From Ramlibacter montanisoli (GTDB lineage: Bacteria > Pseudomonadota > Gammaproteobacteria > Burkholderiales > Burkholderiaceae_C), in contig NZ_JABFCS010000001.1 in assembly GCF_013087525.1 (NCBI RefSeq), positions 1 to 64,000 of the forward strand: DNA of 64,000 nucleotides. Reading direction: 5' to 3'. The position numbers were made by a program, and so were the translations under genes. This document shows positions 47,988 to 56,002 of the stretch, in pieces (position 1 is the stretch's first letter; the number at the start of each line of letters is the position of its first letter). The notes under the pieces are model-generated. The model saw only the letters and a program-made list of their open reading frames with translations, was not told the DNA's origin and did not search any database.

Positions 47988-48302
47988 TTACGGACGCACG
48001 ACCAGGTTGTTGCGCACTTCGCGCACGCCGCGGGTGGTGGCCGCGATCTGGCCGGCCGCATCCTTCTCGGCCTGGGACTTGGCGAAGCCGGACAGCGCGA
48101 CGGCGCCGTTCAGCGTGTCGACGTTGATCGACAGGCCGCCGGTGCGCTTGTCCTCGATCAGCTTGGCCTTGACCGCGGTGGTGATGGTGCGGTCGTCGAC
48201 GTAGGTGCCGACGTCGGTCTGGCCACGCATCACGGCGCAGCCGCTGGTGACCAGGGTGAGGCCGGTGAGGATCGCAAGCGCGATGGCGCGGGTCTGTTTC
48301 AT
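47988..48302 (-). CDS. Small BON-domain lipoprotein
   Basis: A 104-residue protein: a lipoprotein signal (AILTGLTLVTSGC, Cys about residue 22) and one BON domain (DDRTITTAVKAKLIEDKRTGGLSINVDTLNGAVALSGFAKSQAEKDAAGQIAATTRGVREVRNNLVV). It should sit in the periplasmic leaflet of a membrane. A strong terminator follows. It belongs to the stress-type neighbourhood of BON, DUF883 and DUF1328 genes. Confidence 0.9.
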   Translation of the reverse strand: MKQTRAIALAILTGLTLVTSGCAVMRGQTDVGTYVDDRTITTAVKAKLIEDKRTGGLSINVDTLNGAVALSGFAKSQAEKDAAGQIAATTRGVREVRNNLVVRP

Positions 48303-48398
48303 GGTGAACTCCCTTCCTTGTGGGTTGCTTTTGAGTCTGGTGCGGTGTTTTCAGGAAGCGCACCGGGAAGCCGCACCGTACTCCCCGGATAGCCGGTT

Positions 48399-48854
48399 TC
48401 AATCAGGACGGTCGTGATCCTTGCGGTAGTCCGCCGCCGACATCGCCGCCATGAACAGGTGCGACAGCTGAGAGGACTTCAGCAGCGCCACCAGGATCGT
48501 GGTCAGCGAAATGAGGCGCCAGGGCCGCGCGAACGTCAGCGCCGCGCCTGCCGCCAGCGAGATGCCGAGCAGCTGCAGCGGCTTGCGCCGCGCGTAGCCG
48601 CGCATCAGCGGCGTGGCCAGGTCCACCACCATGTGGGCCGGGTGGTAGCGCCACCAGGTCTTCACGCCGTGCGACAGGTGGCCGAACCAGCCGGCGCCGG
48701 GATCCAGCGGCGGCTCGTCGGCGTAGCCGAAGCTCTCGTCGCTGAACGCATGCCCCGGCAGCTCCTCGCGCGGATCGTGCTTGCGCTGGCGGCGCGCCAC
48801 GTGCTCGAGGATGGCCTGCCGGCTGCGGGCCAGCTTGTCCGAGGCCTGGCTCAT
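48399..48854 (-). CDS. YqjK-position membrane protein of unknown function
   Basis: A 151-residue protein with a charged, helix-rich N-terminal half (DKLARSRQAILEHVARRQRKHDPREEL), a WFGHLSHGVKTWWRYHPAHMVVDLATPLMRGYARRKP segment, and one or two hydrophobic stretches (LQLLGISLAAGAALTF). Its ATG overlaps the stop of the YqjE-like gene (48851-48854), the position YqjK takes in enterobacteria. No further function is seen. Confidence 0.75.
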   Translation of the reverse strand: MSQASDKLARSRQAILEHVARRQRKHDPREELPGHAFSDESFGYADEPPLDPGAGWFGHLSHGVKTWWRYHPAHMVVDLATPLMRGYARRKPLQLLGISLAAGAALTFARPWRLISLTTILVALLKSSQLSHLFMAAMSAADYRKDHDRPD

Positions 48855-49225
48855 GACCGCGCACCGATGGCGCGCAGCACCTGGGCGTCCGCGTCCAGTT
48901 GCGCCTTCAGCTCCGAGAACGCCTTTTCCGGCAGGCGCTTGCGCGCCACCGTGAAGCCGATGATGGAGATCGCCAGCGGGATCGCCGGCACGAGCACGAA
49001 CGCCCAGGAGAACTGATCCTGCACGCTCGCGAGCATGGCGGCCACGCCGGCCAGGATCAGGAACACGAGCGCGGCGAACAGGGTGACGCCCCACGCGACG
49101 GCGCGCCTGGCGACCTCCAGTCCCACCGAGGAGGCTTCGTCCCGCATCAGCGAGGCGTAGCCCGCCACGTGTTCCATCACCAGTTCCGGCTTGGTGATCA
49201 GCACCGAGATGATCGGATGCACCAT
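48851..49225 (-). CDS. Phage holin superfamily protein, YqjE-like
   Basis: A 124-residue protein with two membrane segments (AVAWGVTLFAALVFLILAGVAAML and FSWAFVLVPAIPLAISIIGFTVA) flanked by basic and acidic helices. Despite the family name it is a chromosomal inner-membrane protein of the YqjDEK type, not a lysis holin: it lies between DUF883 and the 151-residue gene. It is 13 bases after the DUF883 stop. Confidence 0.85.
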   Translation of the reverse strand: MVHPIISVLITKPELVMEHVAGYASLMRDEASSVGLEVARRAVAWGVTLFAALVFLILAGVAAMLASVQDQFSWAFVLVPAIPLAISIIGFTVARKRLPEKAFSELKAQLDADAQVLRAIGARS

Positions 49226-49238
49226 GGGCGTCCGGTTG

Positions 49239-49504
49239 TCAGAAGTAGCGGTCTTCGAAGTCGCGGCGGTGGCGCAGGGCGATCACGATGCCCGCGACGG
49301 CGGCGCCGACGGCGGCCGCGATCAGCGCGGATTTCAGGGGTGGTCGGTCACGTAGGTCTTGCCGACGCTGGCGTATTCGCCCATGTAGCGTTGTGCGGCG
49401 GACGCGCGGTCGGACATGCCGGAGCGCAGGTCCTTCACCGTGCTGCTCGCGCGGTCCAGGGCCTCGGCGGCCAGGCGGCGAGTGCTGTCGAGTGTTTCGT
49501 TCAT
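49239..49504 (-). CDS. DUF883 (ElaB/YqjD) family membrane protein
   Basis: An 88-residue protein with an amphipathic N-terminal helix (NETLDSTRRLAAEALDRASSTVKDLRSGM), a C-terminal membrane segment (LKSALIAAAVGAAVAGIVIAL) and the basic RHRRDFEDRYF end. The run of G at 49337-49340 is one base short, which creates a false stop after VTDHP; adding it restores the membrane anchor. YqjD proteins bind ribosomes at the inner membrane in stationary phase. It is the first gene of the YqjD-E-K-like unit. Confidence 0.85.
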
Positions 49505-49538
49505 AGGGCGGTCCTCTCTTGTTGGGGTGTGCGGCTGC

Positions 49539-49703
49539 CTAGGGTTTGCGCTTCAGGCCGATCACGAATGCGACGGCCGCCATGGCCGCGAAGACGAAGA
49601 ACAGCAGCTTCGCGATGCCGGCGGCGTCCGCCGCGATGCCGCCGAATCCCAGCACCGCGGCGATGAGCGCGATGACGAGGAAGGCGACGGCGTAATGCAG
49701 CAC
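49539..49703 (-). CDS. DUF1328 family small membrane protein
   Basis: A 54-residue protein with a GTG start ([45 protein letters not shown]). It has two hydrophobic segments joined by a Gly/Ala/Asp turn, the YtjA/DUF1328 pattern. Such proteins are linked to stress or stationary phase. A larger start at 49775 is possible but would add 24 residues without family support. It sits between DUF883 and the histidine kinase. Confidence 0.88.
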   Translation of the reverse strand: MLHYAVAFLVIALIAAVLGFGGIAADAAGIAKLLFFVFAAMAAVAFVIGLKRKP

Positions 49704-49814
49704 GGGGAACTCCTTGATGGACCTTGGGCGCAACGGCACGACAGGCGAATCCGTGCCTGCGGCTAGCTTAGGCATATGCGCCGACGCAGTGATCAGGAGC
49801 GGGCGTGAACGGGT

Positions 49815-49830
49815 GTAGGACCGCGACTAC
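49815..49830. promoter_or_regulatory. Imperfect 7-2-7 inverted repeat (GTAGGAC-CG-CGACTAC)
   Basis: It lies 112-127 bp upstream of the DUF1328 start. It resembles the perfect element at 52443-52458 in 6 of 7 bases of the left arm and 4 of 7 of the right arm. Confidence 0.3.
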
Positions 49831-49836
49831 AGTAAT

Positions 49837-51234
49837 TCAGACGGTCGTGATCGAGTCCGGATCGAGCGCGGGCGCCGGCTGCTGCGTGCGGGCCTTGGGC
49901 AGCGTCGCCAGGATGCGCGTGCCGTTGCCCGGTTGCGAGCCGATGTTCAGGCGGCCACCGGCGGCCTCGACGCGGTGGCGCATGCCGGCCAGGCCGTGCG
50001 TGGTCGGCTTGACGTTGCGCACGTCGAAGCCCTTGCCGTCGTCGCGAATCTCGACTTCCACGTGGTTGCTGTAGCCGCGCACGCTCACTTCCACGTGCGT
50101 CGCCTCCGCGTACTTGCTCGCGTTGGTGAGCGACTCCTGCACGGTGCGGTAGATCGTGAGCTGGCCCGATTCGTCCATCTCAACCTGTTCCAGGCTGGTG
50201 GCCACGTCGATGCCCGAGCGTTCCGAGAACTCGCGCGCCAGGATCTCCAGCGAGGCGGTGAGCCCCAGGTTCGCCAGCGAGGAGGGCCGCAGGTCCTCGA
50301 TGATGCGGCGCTTCAGCGCGATGCCGCTATTGAGCGTCTCGGTCAGGTGCTGCAGCCGCTGCATCACCTCCGGCGGCGGCGTCCCCAGCCGGGACTTCAG
50401 CCGCGCGACATCGAGCTTGGCCGCGGTCAGCAGGGCGCCGAGCTCGTCGTGCAGCTCGCGCGCCAGGTGGCCGCGCTCGTCCTCGCGCACCTGCTGCAGG
50501 TGGGTGGCCAGCTGCGCGAGCGAGGCGGTGCGCTCGCGCACCTGCGACTCCAGCAGGTCGCGTTCCTGCTGCAGCGCAGCCTGCTGCTGCTCGCCCGCCA
50601 GCTTCAGGCGGGTGGTCTGGCGCAGGTACAGATAGAAGGCGATCAGGGCGGCGGTGGCGACGATGGCGATGCCGGCGCGGGCGAGGCCGAGCGTGTCCTG
50701 CACCTGGTCCTGCGCGTCCATCATGCCGCTGGTCGCCGACTGGATCAGCTTGCCCGCCTGTTCGCGGATGGCATCCATGTGCTCCTTGCCCACGTCGGTC
50801 ATCAGCACGAACTTCCAGGCGTCCTCGTTGCCCTGCTTGCGCATGCGCACCGACAGGTCCATCTCGGCCAGCTTGCGCTGTACGTTGCGCGTGAGCTGGC
50901 CCAGGGTCGCCGATTCGGCCGCCTCCGCCGGGTAGTTCCTGCGCAGGCCCTCGAGGTTCTGGCCGATCTCGGCAACGGCCGCGTTGTAGGGCTCCAGGTA
51001 GCGGGGATCGCCGGTCAGCAGGTAGCCGCGGGACCCGGTCTCGGCATCCAATACATGCTGGAGCAGCCGATTGACCTGGTTGCGGGTGCGCGTGTACTCC
51101 TCGATGCGCTCGAGGGCACGGCTGGACTGGCTGTAGCCCGTTTCGTTGATACCGATGAGCACGAGCGCTGCCAGCAGCGCAAGGATGAGGCTTATCGCAC
51201 CTCGCGACGAGGCGAAAGATGACAGCAGTTTCAC
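49837..51234 (-). CDS. CHASE3-domain sensor histidine kinase (NarX/DegS-type HisKA_3)
   Basis: A 465-residue membrane kinase: membrane segment 12-30, a periplasmic CHASE3 helical sensor (about 35-185; VLDAETGSRGYLLTGDPRYLEPY is its hallmark), membrane segment 186-204, a coiled coil, then HisKA_3 with the phospho-acceptor H262 (ARELHDELGALLTAAK) and an HATPase domain (TNASKYAEATHVEV, RDDGKGFD). It is divergent from the LuxR-type regulator at 51345, its likely partner. Confidence 0.92.
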   Translation of the reverse strand: MKLLSSFASSRGAISLILALLAALVLIGINETGYSQSSRALERIEEYTRTRNQVNRLLQHVLDAETGSRGYLLTGDPRYLEPYNAAVAEIGQNLEGLRRNYPAEAAESATLGQLTRNVQRKLAEMDLSVRMRKQGNEDAWKFVLMTDVGKEHMDAIREQAGKLIQSATSGMMDAQDQVQDTLGLARAGIAIVATAALIAFYLYLRQTTRLKLAGEQQQAALQQERDLLESQVRERTASLAQLATHLQQVREDERGHLARELHDELGALLTAAKLDVARLKSRLGTPPPEVMQRLQHLTETLNSGIALKRRIIEDLRPSSLANLGLTASLEILAREFSERSGIDVATSLEQVEMDESGQLTIYRTVQESLTNASKYAEATHVEVSVRGYSNHVEVEIRDDGKGFDVRNVKPTTHGLAGMRHRVEAAGGRLNIGSQPGNGTRILATLPKARTQQPAPALDPDSITTV

Positions 51235-51289
51235 CCTAAAGACTCAGCGTTGTGAATAGAATCCGCGCACGTCATGACTCAAGGGTAGG

Positions 51290-51309
51290 CCATTTCCAAC
51301 CGGAAGTGG
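51290..51309. promoter_or_regulatory. 8-bp dyad in the kinase/regulator divergent region
   Basis: CCATTTCC (51290-51297), loop AACC, GGAAGTGG (51302-51309), with one G:T pair. It lies 36 bases before the regulator ATG and could be an autoregulatory site. Confidence 0.3.
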
Positions 51310-51344
51310 GGCACAATGAATCAGCTTGGCGAAGAAGGTGAAGC

Positions 51345-51979
51345 ATGATCAAAGTCGGCATTGTGGACGACCACGCCATCGTGCGGTCGGGGCTCAAACA
51401 GTTCTTTTCGGAGCAGGTCGACTTGCGCGTCGTCGGCGAAGCATCCAGCGGCCGCGAGGCGATCGACCTCGTGCGCACGACCGAGATGGACGTCCTGGTG
51501 ATGGACCTGTCCATGCCGGGCCAGAGCGGCATCGACGCGCTGGGGATGATCCGGGCGAAAGCGCCTGACGTGGGCATCCTGATCCTCTCCGGCTATCCGG
51601 AAGAGCATTACGCGATGAACCTGATCCGCCAGGGCGCCAGCGGCTACCTGAACAAGGAATGCGAGCCGATGGAGATCGTCAACGCGATCCGCACCATCGC
51701 GCTGGGCCGGCGCTACATCTCCCCGGCGGTTGCCGAACTGCTCGCGCAGCAGCTTTCAATCGCAAGGAAGGCGGCGCGCCGCACGAGCAGCTGTCGGAGC
51801 GCGAGTTCCAGGTGTTCCTCAAGCTTGCCAAGGGCGAGACCGCCGGCGACATCGCCAAGGCGCTGTCGCTGTCCGTGAAGACAGTCAGCACGTACCGCAC
51901 GCGCCTGATGGAGAAGATGAACCTCTCCTCCAACAGCGACCTCACGTACTACGCCCTGAAGAACAAGCTGATCGACTGA
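51345..51979 (+). CDS. NarL/FixJ-family response regulator
   Basis: About 211 residues. A receiver domain with D8/D9, phospho-acceptor D54 (LVMDLSMPG), S82 and K104, then a LuxR helix-turn-helix (LSEREFQVFLKLAKGETAGDIAKALSLSVKTVSTYRTRLMEKM). One T appears missing near 51753-51756, which splits the receiver from the DNA-binding part; adding it joins AELLAQQL to NRKEGG. It is read divergently from the CHASE3 kinase and convergently with the stand-alone receiver. Confidence 0.9.
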
Positions 51980-51980
51980 T

Positions 51981-52358
51981 TCAGGGGCGCCCGGCGAGCG
52001 CCAGGCAATAGTCCACCAGGGCATCGATCTCGTTCGACTTGTCGAAGACCGCGTCGGCGCCCAGCTGCGCGCAGCGCTTGCGCATGTCCGGCGTAGCGTA
52101 GTTGCTCAGGACCAGCACCCTCTGTTCGCGCCCGCGGTCCTGGCATGCTTCCAGCACGCCCAGGCCGCTGCCCTGCTTGAGGAACAGGTCCACGATCACC
52201 AGGTCCCACTGGCCGCGATGGGCCGCGATCCACGCCCTCGCGTCGCTCTCGGCCTCGGCCCACCCGAGCGACCGCACCGATGCCAGCTCCTCCAGCGTGT
52301 CGATCAGGTTCTCGCGGATGGTCGTGTTGTCTTCGACGATGTAGGTTCGCAGTTCCAC
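51981..52358 (-). CDS. Stand-alone response-regulator receiver protein
   Basis: A 125-residue CheY-like domain with E9/D10, phospho-acceptor D57 (LVIVDLFLKQGSG), S85 and K107. There is no output domain. Lying end to end with the NarL-type regulator and close to the CHASE3 kinase, it may act as a phosphate sink or second target of the same kinase. Its upstream region holds the perfect 7-2-7 palindrome at 52443. Confidence 0.88.
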   Translation of the reverse strand: MELRTYIVEDNTTIRENLIDTLEELASVRSLGWAEAESDARAWIAAHRGQWDLVIVDLFLKQGSGLGVLEACQDRGREQRVLVLSNYATPDMRKRCAQLGADAVFDKSNEIDALVDYCLALAGRP

Positions 52359-52442
52359 TGGTGTGGCTTGTCTTGCGCGGCCGGGTGGCCGCCGGTCCCC
52401 TCTGACCGCGGGCCATTGTGCCAGCGGGCCCCCGGGCCAAAG

Positions 52443-52458
52443 GTAGGATGAATCCTAC
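52443..52458. promoter_or_regulatory. Perfect 7-2-7 palindrome GTAGGAT-GA-ATCCTAC
   Basis: It lies 85-100 bp upstream of the stand-alone receiver and 117-132 bp upstream of the 52-residue secreted peptide. A further half-site, TGTAGG, is at 52469. The 7-2-7 layout matches that used by NarL-type regulators, though the bases differ from the NarL heptamer. The rest of the 215-base gap shows no other feature. Confidence 0.45.
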
Positions 52459-52574
52459 GGCAGCGACTGTAGGCACCGGACCACATGCTGCGCGGCAGCA
52501 CGCCGACTGACGGCGGATTTACCTTCTGGAACACTGCTGTTCAAGGGGCAGGCAGTTTCCGCCCCACCCACAGC

Positions 52575-52733
52575 ATGAAACACGTGATCCCGTCCGCCAT
52601 GGTCTTCTTCGGCACCCTGCTTGCCGCCGCGCTCGTTGCGCTGGGCGAGCCCGCGGAGGCCGAAGTGCAGATGGTGGTGCAGACGCCGCCGTCTGCCGAG
52701 ATGGTCGTCGGCCTGCTCGGCCTGAGCGACTAG
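52575..52733 (+). CDS. Small exported protein of unknown function
   Basis: A 52-residue product with a clear signal peptide (MKHVIPSAMVFFGTLLAAALVALGEPAEA, cleavage likely after AEA) and a short mature part (EVQMVVQTPPSAEMVVGLLGLSD). I do not recognise it. An in-frame ATG at 52485 would add 30 residues and bury the signal. No clear ribosome-binding site is seen. Its stop overlaps the stop of the convergent moeB-like gene. Confidence 0.5.
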   Translation: MKHVIPSAMVFFGTLLAAALVALGEPAEAEVQMVVQTPPSAEMVVGLLGLSD

Positions 52734-53491
52734 GCCGCCGCCGCACGCGCGCCGCACACGCGGCACGCGGGGTCGCGCCGTACGCGCATCTCCGTCCATT
52801 CCATCGTGCGGCCGTCCAGCATCTGCAGGCGGCCCGCCAGCGAAGTCCCCACCCCCGTGAGCAGGCGCAAGGCCTCGGAGGCCTGCATGGCGCCGATGAT
52901 CCCCACCAGCGGCGCGAACACGCCCATGACGGCGCAGCGCGTCTCCTCGAAGGACTGGTCGGGCGGGAACACGCAGGCGTAGCAGGGGCTGGCGCTGCTG
53001 CGCGCGTCGAACACGCTCACCTGTCCGTCGAAACGGATCGCAGCGCCGGAGACCAGCGGCTTGCCGTGCGTGAAGCAGGCGCGGTTGATCGCGTGGCGCG
53101 TGGCGAAGTTGTCGCAGCAGTCCACCACCACGTCGGCGCCGCGCACCAGCTCGTCGAGCTCCTGCGCATCGGCGCGCAGCACCAGCGGCCGCACCAGCAC
53201 CTCGGGGTTGATGGCGGCGATCGCGTCGCGCGCCGATTCGGCCTTGGGGTGCCCCACGCGTTCGAGGTTGTGGGCGATCTGCCGCTGCAGGTTGGTGAGG
53301 TCCACGGCGTCGTGGTCCACGATGGTGATGCGGCCGACCCCCGCGGTGCCCAGGTACAGGGCCACGGGGGAGCCGAGCCCGCCCGCACCCACCACCAGCG
53401 CATGCGCATCCAGCAGCCGCTGCTGGCCCTCCAGGCCCACTTCATCGAGCAGGATGTGCCGCGAATAGCGAAGCAGCTGGTCGTCGTTCAT
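52730..53491 (-). CDS. moeB: MoeB/ThiF-family adenylyltransferase
   Basis: A 253-residue E1-like enzyme. ATP site GAGGLGSPVALYL, DHDAVDLTNLQRQ, catalytic-loop region GCDNFATR-like (DCCDNFATRHAIN), and two zinc Cys pairs (CYACVFPP and CRVCGA). It adenylates the C-terminal Gly of MoaD or ThiS in molybdopterin or thiamine synthesis. It is downstream of ctpA but separated by a strong terminator palindrome, so it probably has its own promoter. HesA is the alternative name. Confidence 0.9.
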   Translation of the reverse strand: MNDDQLLRYSRHILLDEVGLEGQQRLLDAHALVVGAGGLGSPVALYLGTAGVGRITIVDHDAVDLTNLQRQIAHNLERVGHPKAESARDAIAAINPEVLVRPLVLRADAQELDELVRGADVVVDCCDNFATRHAINRACFTHGKPLVSGAAIRFDGQVSVFDARSSASPCYACVFPPDQSFEETRCAVMGVFAPLVGIIGAMQASEALRLLTGVGTSLAGRLQMLDGRTMEWTEMRVRRDPACRVCGARAAAA

Positions 53492-53512
53492 GGCGGAATT
53501 GTGGCGCACATG

Positions 53513-53538
53513 AAAAAGCGGCCCGCGGGCCGCTTTTT
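53513..53538. terminator. 26-bp perfect palindrome, bidirectional terminator after ctpA
   Basis: AAAAAGCGGCCCG and its exact inverse form a 13-bp-arm palindrome with A/T runs on both ends, 17 bases past the ctpA stop. It can end transcription on either strand. The moeB ATG is only 22 bases beyond it. Confidence 0.88.
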
Positions 53539-53554
53539 CACCGTGAAGGAAGAA

Positions 53555-54994
53555 TCAGTTTTCCTTCTTCTCTTCCTTGTTCTCCACGACCTGGGTCTTG
53601 GAGACGGCGACCGGGCGGCCCTTGAGCTGGTTGAGCGCCTGGACCAGCTGGAAGTCCTTGTCGCTGCCGAACTCCGGCATCTTGCGGTCGGTCGGGCCCT
53701 TCTTGGCCTCTTCCTCGGCGCGCTTGCGAGCTTCCTCGCGGGCCTTCTCGCGGGCCGGGTCCTTGACCTCGGCGCCCTGGCCGCTGCCAAGGTGCTTGTC
53801 CAGGTCGGCTTCGCGGGTGCGCAGCACGGAGAACACGTTGCCTTCCTCGGACTCGTCCACCATGACGTCGGGGACGATGCCCTTGGCCTGGATCGACTTG
53901 CCGGTCGGTGTGTAGTAGCGCGCCGTGGTCAGCTTCAGGCCGGTGTCCGGGCCCAGCGGGCGCACGGTCTGCACGGAGCCCTTGCCGAAGGTCTGGCTGC
54001 CCAGGACCATCGCACGCTTGTGGTCCTGCAGGGCGCCGGCCACGATCTCGGACGCCGAGGCGGAGCCTTCGTTCACCAGCACCACCAGCGGCACGTTCTT
54101 GATCTGCGCGGGCAGGCGGCGCAGCGGGTCGGCACCGGCGCGGCGCTGGTAGAACTCCGGCGAGGCCTTGTAGACGAACTTGCTCTCCGGCAGCTGGCCG
54201 TTCGTGGACACCACGTTCACGTTCTCGGGCAGGAAGGCCGCGGAGATCGCCACCGCCGCATCCAGCAGGCCGCCCGGGTCGTTGCGCAGGTCGAGGACCA
54301 GGCCGCGCAGGTTGGGGTCGGCCTTGTACAGCTCGTCCACCTTGCGCACGAAGTCCTCGACGGTGCGCTCCTGGAACTGCGACAGGCGGATCCAGCCGTA
54401 GCCCGGCTCGACGATCCTGCCCTTGACGGACTGGGTCTTGATCTCTTCGCGGGTGATCGTCACCGGGAAGGTGCGGTTCTCGTCCTTGCGGTAGATCGTG
54501 AGCATCACGCGCGTGTTCGGCTCGCCGCGCATGCGCTTGACGGCCTCGGACAGGGACAGGCCCTTGACCGCGGTGTCGTCGATCTTGGTGATCAGGTCGC
54601 CGGTCTTCAGGCCGGCGCGGAAGGCGGGCGAGCCCTCGATCGGGGAGACCACCTTCACCAGGCCGTCTTCCTGCGAGATCTCGATGCCCACGCCGACGAA
54701 GCGGCCGGACGTGCCTTCGCGGAATTCCTTGAAGGACTTCTTGTCGAAGTACTGGGAGTGCGGGTCGAGGCTGGCCACCATGCCGGAGATGGCATCGGTG
54801 ATCAGCTTCTTCTCGTCCACCGGCTCGACGTAGTCGGTCTTCACCATGCTGAACACGGCGGCGAGCTGCTGCAGTTCTTCCAGCGGCAGCGGCGCCAGCG
54901 AGCCACGCGCGACGGTCTGCAACGAGACCGTGGTGAGCGCTCCGGCAAGGGCGCCTACGGAAATCCAGCCGGCAATCTTCAATTTGTGGCTCAT
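53555..54994 (-). CDS. ctpA: Carboxyl-terminal processing protease (S41 family)
   Basis: A 479-residue periplasmic protease: an N-terminal membrane anchor (IAGWISVGALAGALTTVSL), a PDZ domain (about 95-175; SPIEGSPAFRAGLKTGDLITKIDD), and a peptidase domain with the Ser in NEGSASASEIVAGALQDH and the Lys in GSQTFGKGSVQTV. The C-terminal 70 residues are Lys/Glu-rich and coiled. I choose the ATG at 54994 (MSHKLKIAG). A 7-2-7-like site lies 121-136 bp upstream. It follows gpmA by 176 bases. Confidence 0.92.
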   Translation of the reverse strand: MSHKLKIAGWISVGALAGALTTVSLQTVARGSLAPLPLEELQQLAAVFSMVKTDYVEPVDEKKLITDAISGMVASLDPHSQYFDKKSFKEFREGTSGRFVGVGIEISQEDGLVKVVSPIEGSPAFRAGLKTGDLITKIDDTAVKGLSLSEAVKRMRGEPNTRVMLTIYRKDENRTFPVTITREEIKTQSVKGRIVEPGYGWIRLSQFQERTVEDFVRKVDELYKADPNLRGLVLDLRNDPGGLLDAAVAISAAFLPENVNVVSTNGQLPESKFVYKASPEFYQRRAGADPLRRLPAQIKNVPLVVLVNEGSASASEIVAGALQDHKRAMVLGSQTFGKGSVQTVRPLGPDTGLKLTTARYYTPTGKSIQAKGIVPDVMVDESEEGNVFSVLRTREADLDKHLGSGQGAEVKDPAREKAREEARKRAEEEAKKGPTDRKMPEFGSDKDFQLVQALNQLKGRPVAVSKTQVVENKEEKKEN

Positions 54995-55114
54995 GGGGTT
55001 GGGTCCAGGGGTCCTCTCGACTTCAATATACACCTGAGAAAGTTCTCTGATGACGCCCCGGATCAGGGGTTCCCGAGCGGCTCCCGGCGGTATGTGAAAT
55101 AAACCAGCTTTGGC

Positions 55115-55130
55115 GCAGGAATCGTCCTAC
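55115..55130. promoter_or_regulatory. Imperfect 7-2-7 inverted repeat (GCAGGAA-TC-GTCCTAC)
   Basis: It lies upstream of ctpA and matches the perfect element at 52443-52458 in 11 of 14 arm bases. Confidence 0.3.
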
Positions 55131-55170
55131 AACGGCGTTCGGAAGTGGGTCCCGGCTCGCAGCCCCGCCG

Positions 55171-55917
55171 TCAGCCCGCCTTGCCCTGCCGCGCCACCGC
55201 CGCGGCGGCTTTCGCCGCTGCCTCTGCGTCACCCAGATAGTAGTGGCGCAGGGGCTTCAGGTTTGCGTCCAGTTCGTAAACCAGCGGAATGCCGTTGGGT
55301 ATGTTCAGGCCGACGATCTCCTGGTCGGACACGCCGTCCAGGTACTTGACCATCGCCCGGATCGAGTTGCCGTGGGCGGCCACCAGCACCCGCTTGCCGG
55401 CCCGGATGGCCGGCGCCATGGCCTCGTTCCAGAAGGGCATCACCCGCGCCACCGTGTCCTTCAGGCACTCGGTCAGGGGGATCTCCTCGGGCCTGAGCCT
55501 GGCGTAGCGCACGTCGCCCCGTTCCGAGCGCGGGTCGGTGGGCTCCAGGGCGGGCGGCGGCACGTCGTAGCTGCGCCGCCAGACCAGGACCTGCTCGTCG
55601 CCGAACTTCCTGGCCATGTCCGCCTTGTTCAGGCCCTGCAGGGCGCCGTAGTGGCGCTCGTTCAGGCGCCAGGAGTGCACCACCGGCAGCCAGGTGCGGT
55701 CCATTTCGTCCAGCACGTGCCACAGGGTGCGGGTGGCCCGCTTCAGCACGCTGGTGTAGCAGAGGTCGAAGTCCCAGCCCTCGGCCTTCAGCAGCCGGCC
55801 GGCCTGCACCGCCTGCTCCAGGCCCAGCGGCGTCAGGTCGACGTCGGTCCAGCCGGTGAAGCGGTTTTCCAGGTTCCAGGTCGATTCGCCGTGGCGGATC
55901 AGGACGAGCTTGTGCAT
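55171..55917 (-). CDS. gpmA: 2,3-Bisphosphoglycerate-dependent phosphoglycerate mutase
   Basis: A 248-residue histidine phosphatase-fold enzyme interconverting 3- and 2-phosphoglycerate. Catalytic His in [23 protein letters not shown], then [17 protein letters not shown] and [17 protein letters not shown]. The length is as in E. coli GpmA. It is divergent from the rhodanese gene and upstream of ctpA, the usual order in Burkholderiales. Confidence 0.96.
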   Translation of the reverse strand: MHKLVLIRHGESTWNLENRFTGWTDVDLTPLGLEQAVQAGRLLKAEGWDFDLCYTSVLKRATRTLWHVLDEMDRTWLPVVHSWRLNERHYGALQGLNKADMARKFGDEQVLVWRRSYDVPPPALEPTDPRSERGDVRYARLRPEEIPLTECLKDTVARVMPFWNEAMAPAIRAGKRVLVAAHGNSIRAMVKYLDGVSDQEIVGLNIPNGIPLVYELDANLKPLRHYYLGDAEAAAKAAAAVARQGKAG

Positions 55918-55947
55918 GGTCAGGCGGAAAGTGAGGGGAAACCCGGC

Positions 55948-55957
55948 ATTCTAGAAT
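55948..55957. promoter_or_regulatory. ATTCTAGAAT palindrome, possible shared divergent -10
   Basis: This 10-bp palindrome gives TAGAAT (one mismatch to TATAAT) on both strands, 31 bases from the gpmA ATG and 46 from the rhodanese ATG. No clear -35 was found for either. Confidence 0.35.
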
Positions 55958-56002
55958 CGGGGGCTGTCCGGAACCTGCCGGGCTGACAGAAGAAAGGTTG
56001 GA

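Noticed and set aside
48851..49225. Phage holin, suggesting a prophage
   Set aside because: The gene lies in a YqjD-E-K-like setting with DUF883, and there are no other phage genes, so it is a chromosomal membrane protein.
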